The translations under genes and the position numbers were made by a program. A stretch of DNA of 22,212 nucleotides. Origin: Deltaproteobacteria bacterium RBG_16_54_11. GTDB lineage: Bacteria; Desulfobacterota; B13-G15; RBG-16-54-18. Each line of letters opens with the position of its first letter. Within the stretch, counting starts at the first letter, position 1. The stretch covers positions 7,350 to 29,561 of the forward strand of contig MGQS01000017.1 of the NCBI GenBank assembly GCA_001797905.1, in the 5' to 3' direction. Positions 21,901-22,212 of this stretch are shown here, one piece after another. A model generated the notes under the pieces. That model was given only the letters and a program-made list of their open reading frames with translations. It was not told where the DNA came from and did no database searches.

Positions 21901-22212
21901 ATGAAAGATTATTTTTATGCAAAAGACGCTCTTGCAAGTATTGGGAAACTCATGGAGCTGAAGCCCGACATTGCTGCATCATTGGTCGATTTTGACCAAA
22001 AAGTTTTTGAAGAAGGTGCGCTTACTACAAAAACCAAGGAGTTGATCGCTATCGGTGCCGCACACGTTACCAGGTGCCCTTATTGTATTGAGATTCATGT
22101 TAGCAGCGCAAAAAGGGCGGGCGCATCGGACGAGGAGATTGCGGAGGCTGTCTTTGTCGGGATAGCAATGAATGCCGGAGCTGCATTTGCACATTCGTGC
22201 ATAGCAATGGAT
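21901..22212 (+). CDS. AhpD-like / carboxymuconolactone decarboxylase family protein, 5' part
   Basis: The first 104 codons of a gene that runs past the window end. The ATG at 21901 has AGGAG five bases upstream (21891-21895). The protein fits the AhpD-like helical fold: a motif LTTKTKELIAIGAAHVTRCPYCIEIH with the redox pair C59-x2-C62 and His66, as in the AhpD catalytic Cys-x-x-Cys-x-x-x-His arrangement, then RAGASDEEIAEAVFVGIAMNAGAAFAHS. Members act as alkylhydroperoxidases or thiol-disulphide reductants; stand-alone versions like this are usually uncharacterised. It is unrelated to the dcw cluster and has its own ribosome-binding site. Confidence 0.9.
   Translation, partial: MKDYFYAKDALASIGKLMELKPDIAASLVDFDQKVFEEGALTTKTKELIAIGAAHVTRCPYCIEIHVSSAKRAGASDEEIAEAVFVGIAMNAGAAFAHSCIAMD

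Noticed and set aside
1..22212. CRISPR arrays, tRNA or rRNA genes, and an intact mobile element
   Set aside because: No regularly spaced long repeats, no cloverleaf-like segment and no intact transposase or integrase were seen.

Overview
The window is almost entirely a bacterial division and cell-wall (dcw) cluster, read from the plus strand at high GC. Gene content suggests a Gram-negative bacterium of the Deltaproteobacteria/Desulfobacterota type. MurE carries the DNPR motif of meso-diaminopimelate-adding enzymes, FtsL/FtsQ/FtsA/FtsZ are all present, tatB-tatC lie upstream, and the division transpeptidase ends in a PASTA domain. Arginine is often AGG/AGA. The taxonomic call is an inference from gene order and content, not from a marker-gene comparison.

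Layout. Positions 1-338 hold the 3' end of a metallo-beta-lactamase-fold hydrolase. A short possible leader ORF overlaps the start of a tatA/tatB-type gene, followed by tatC (772-1593). The AT-rich gap 1594-1754 carries a palindrome, a weak terminator candidate, a near-perfect sigma70 promoter with an A/T-rich upstream tract, and four tandem 10-bp MraZ-box-like repeats running into the mraZ start codon. Then come mraZ, rsmH, an unexpected MerR-like DNA-binding protein gene, ftsL, ftsI, murE, murF, a 12-codon minicistron made by a 35-bp tandem duplication, mraY, murD, ftsW, murG, murC, murB, ddl, ftsQ, ftsA and ftsZ (to 19872). A B12-binding-type radical SAM protein gene follows (19930-21597). 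The remaining gap (21598-21900) holds the remnant of a REP-associated (IS200-like) transposase gene. The window ends inside an AhpD-like peroxidase-family gene.

How it works together. MraZ probably represses its own promoter. RsmH methylates 16S rRNA. MurC, D, E and F with Ddl build UDP-MurNAc-pentapeptide from the UDP-MurNAc that MurB makes. MraY and MurG convert it to lipid II. FtsW and FtsI polymerise and cross-link it at the septum, organised by FtsL/FtsQ and the FtsA-anchored FtsZ ring. Most junctions are 4-base ATGA/GTGA overlaps, which implies translational coupling in one long operon.

Most of the window is conventional. The points that deserve attention are the murF-mraY minicistron, the MerR-like gene inside the dcw operon, the doubled FtsZ C-terminal motif, the KTAT variant in FtsI, the architecture of the mraZ operator, and the transposase relic.
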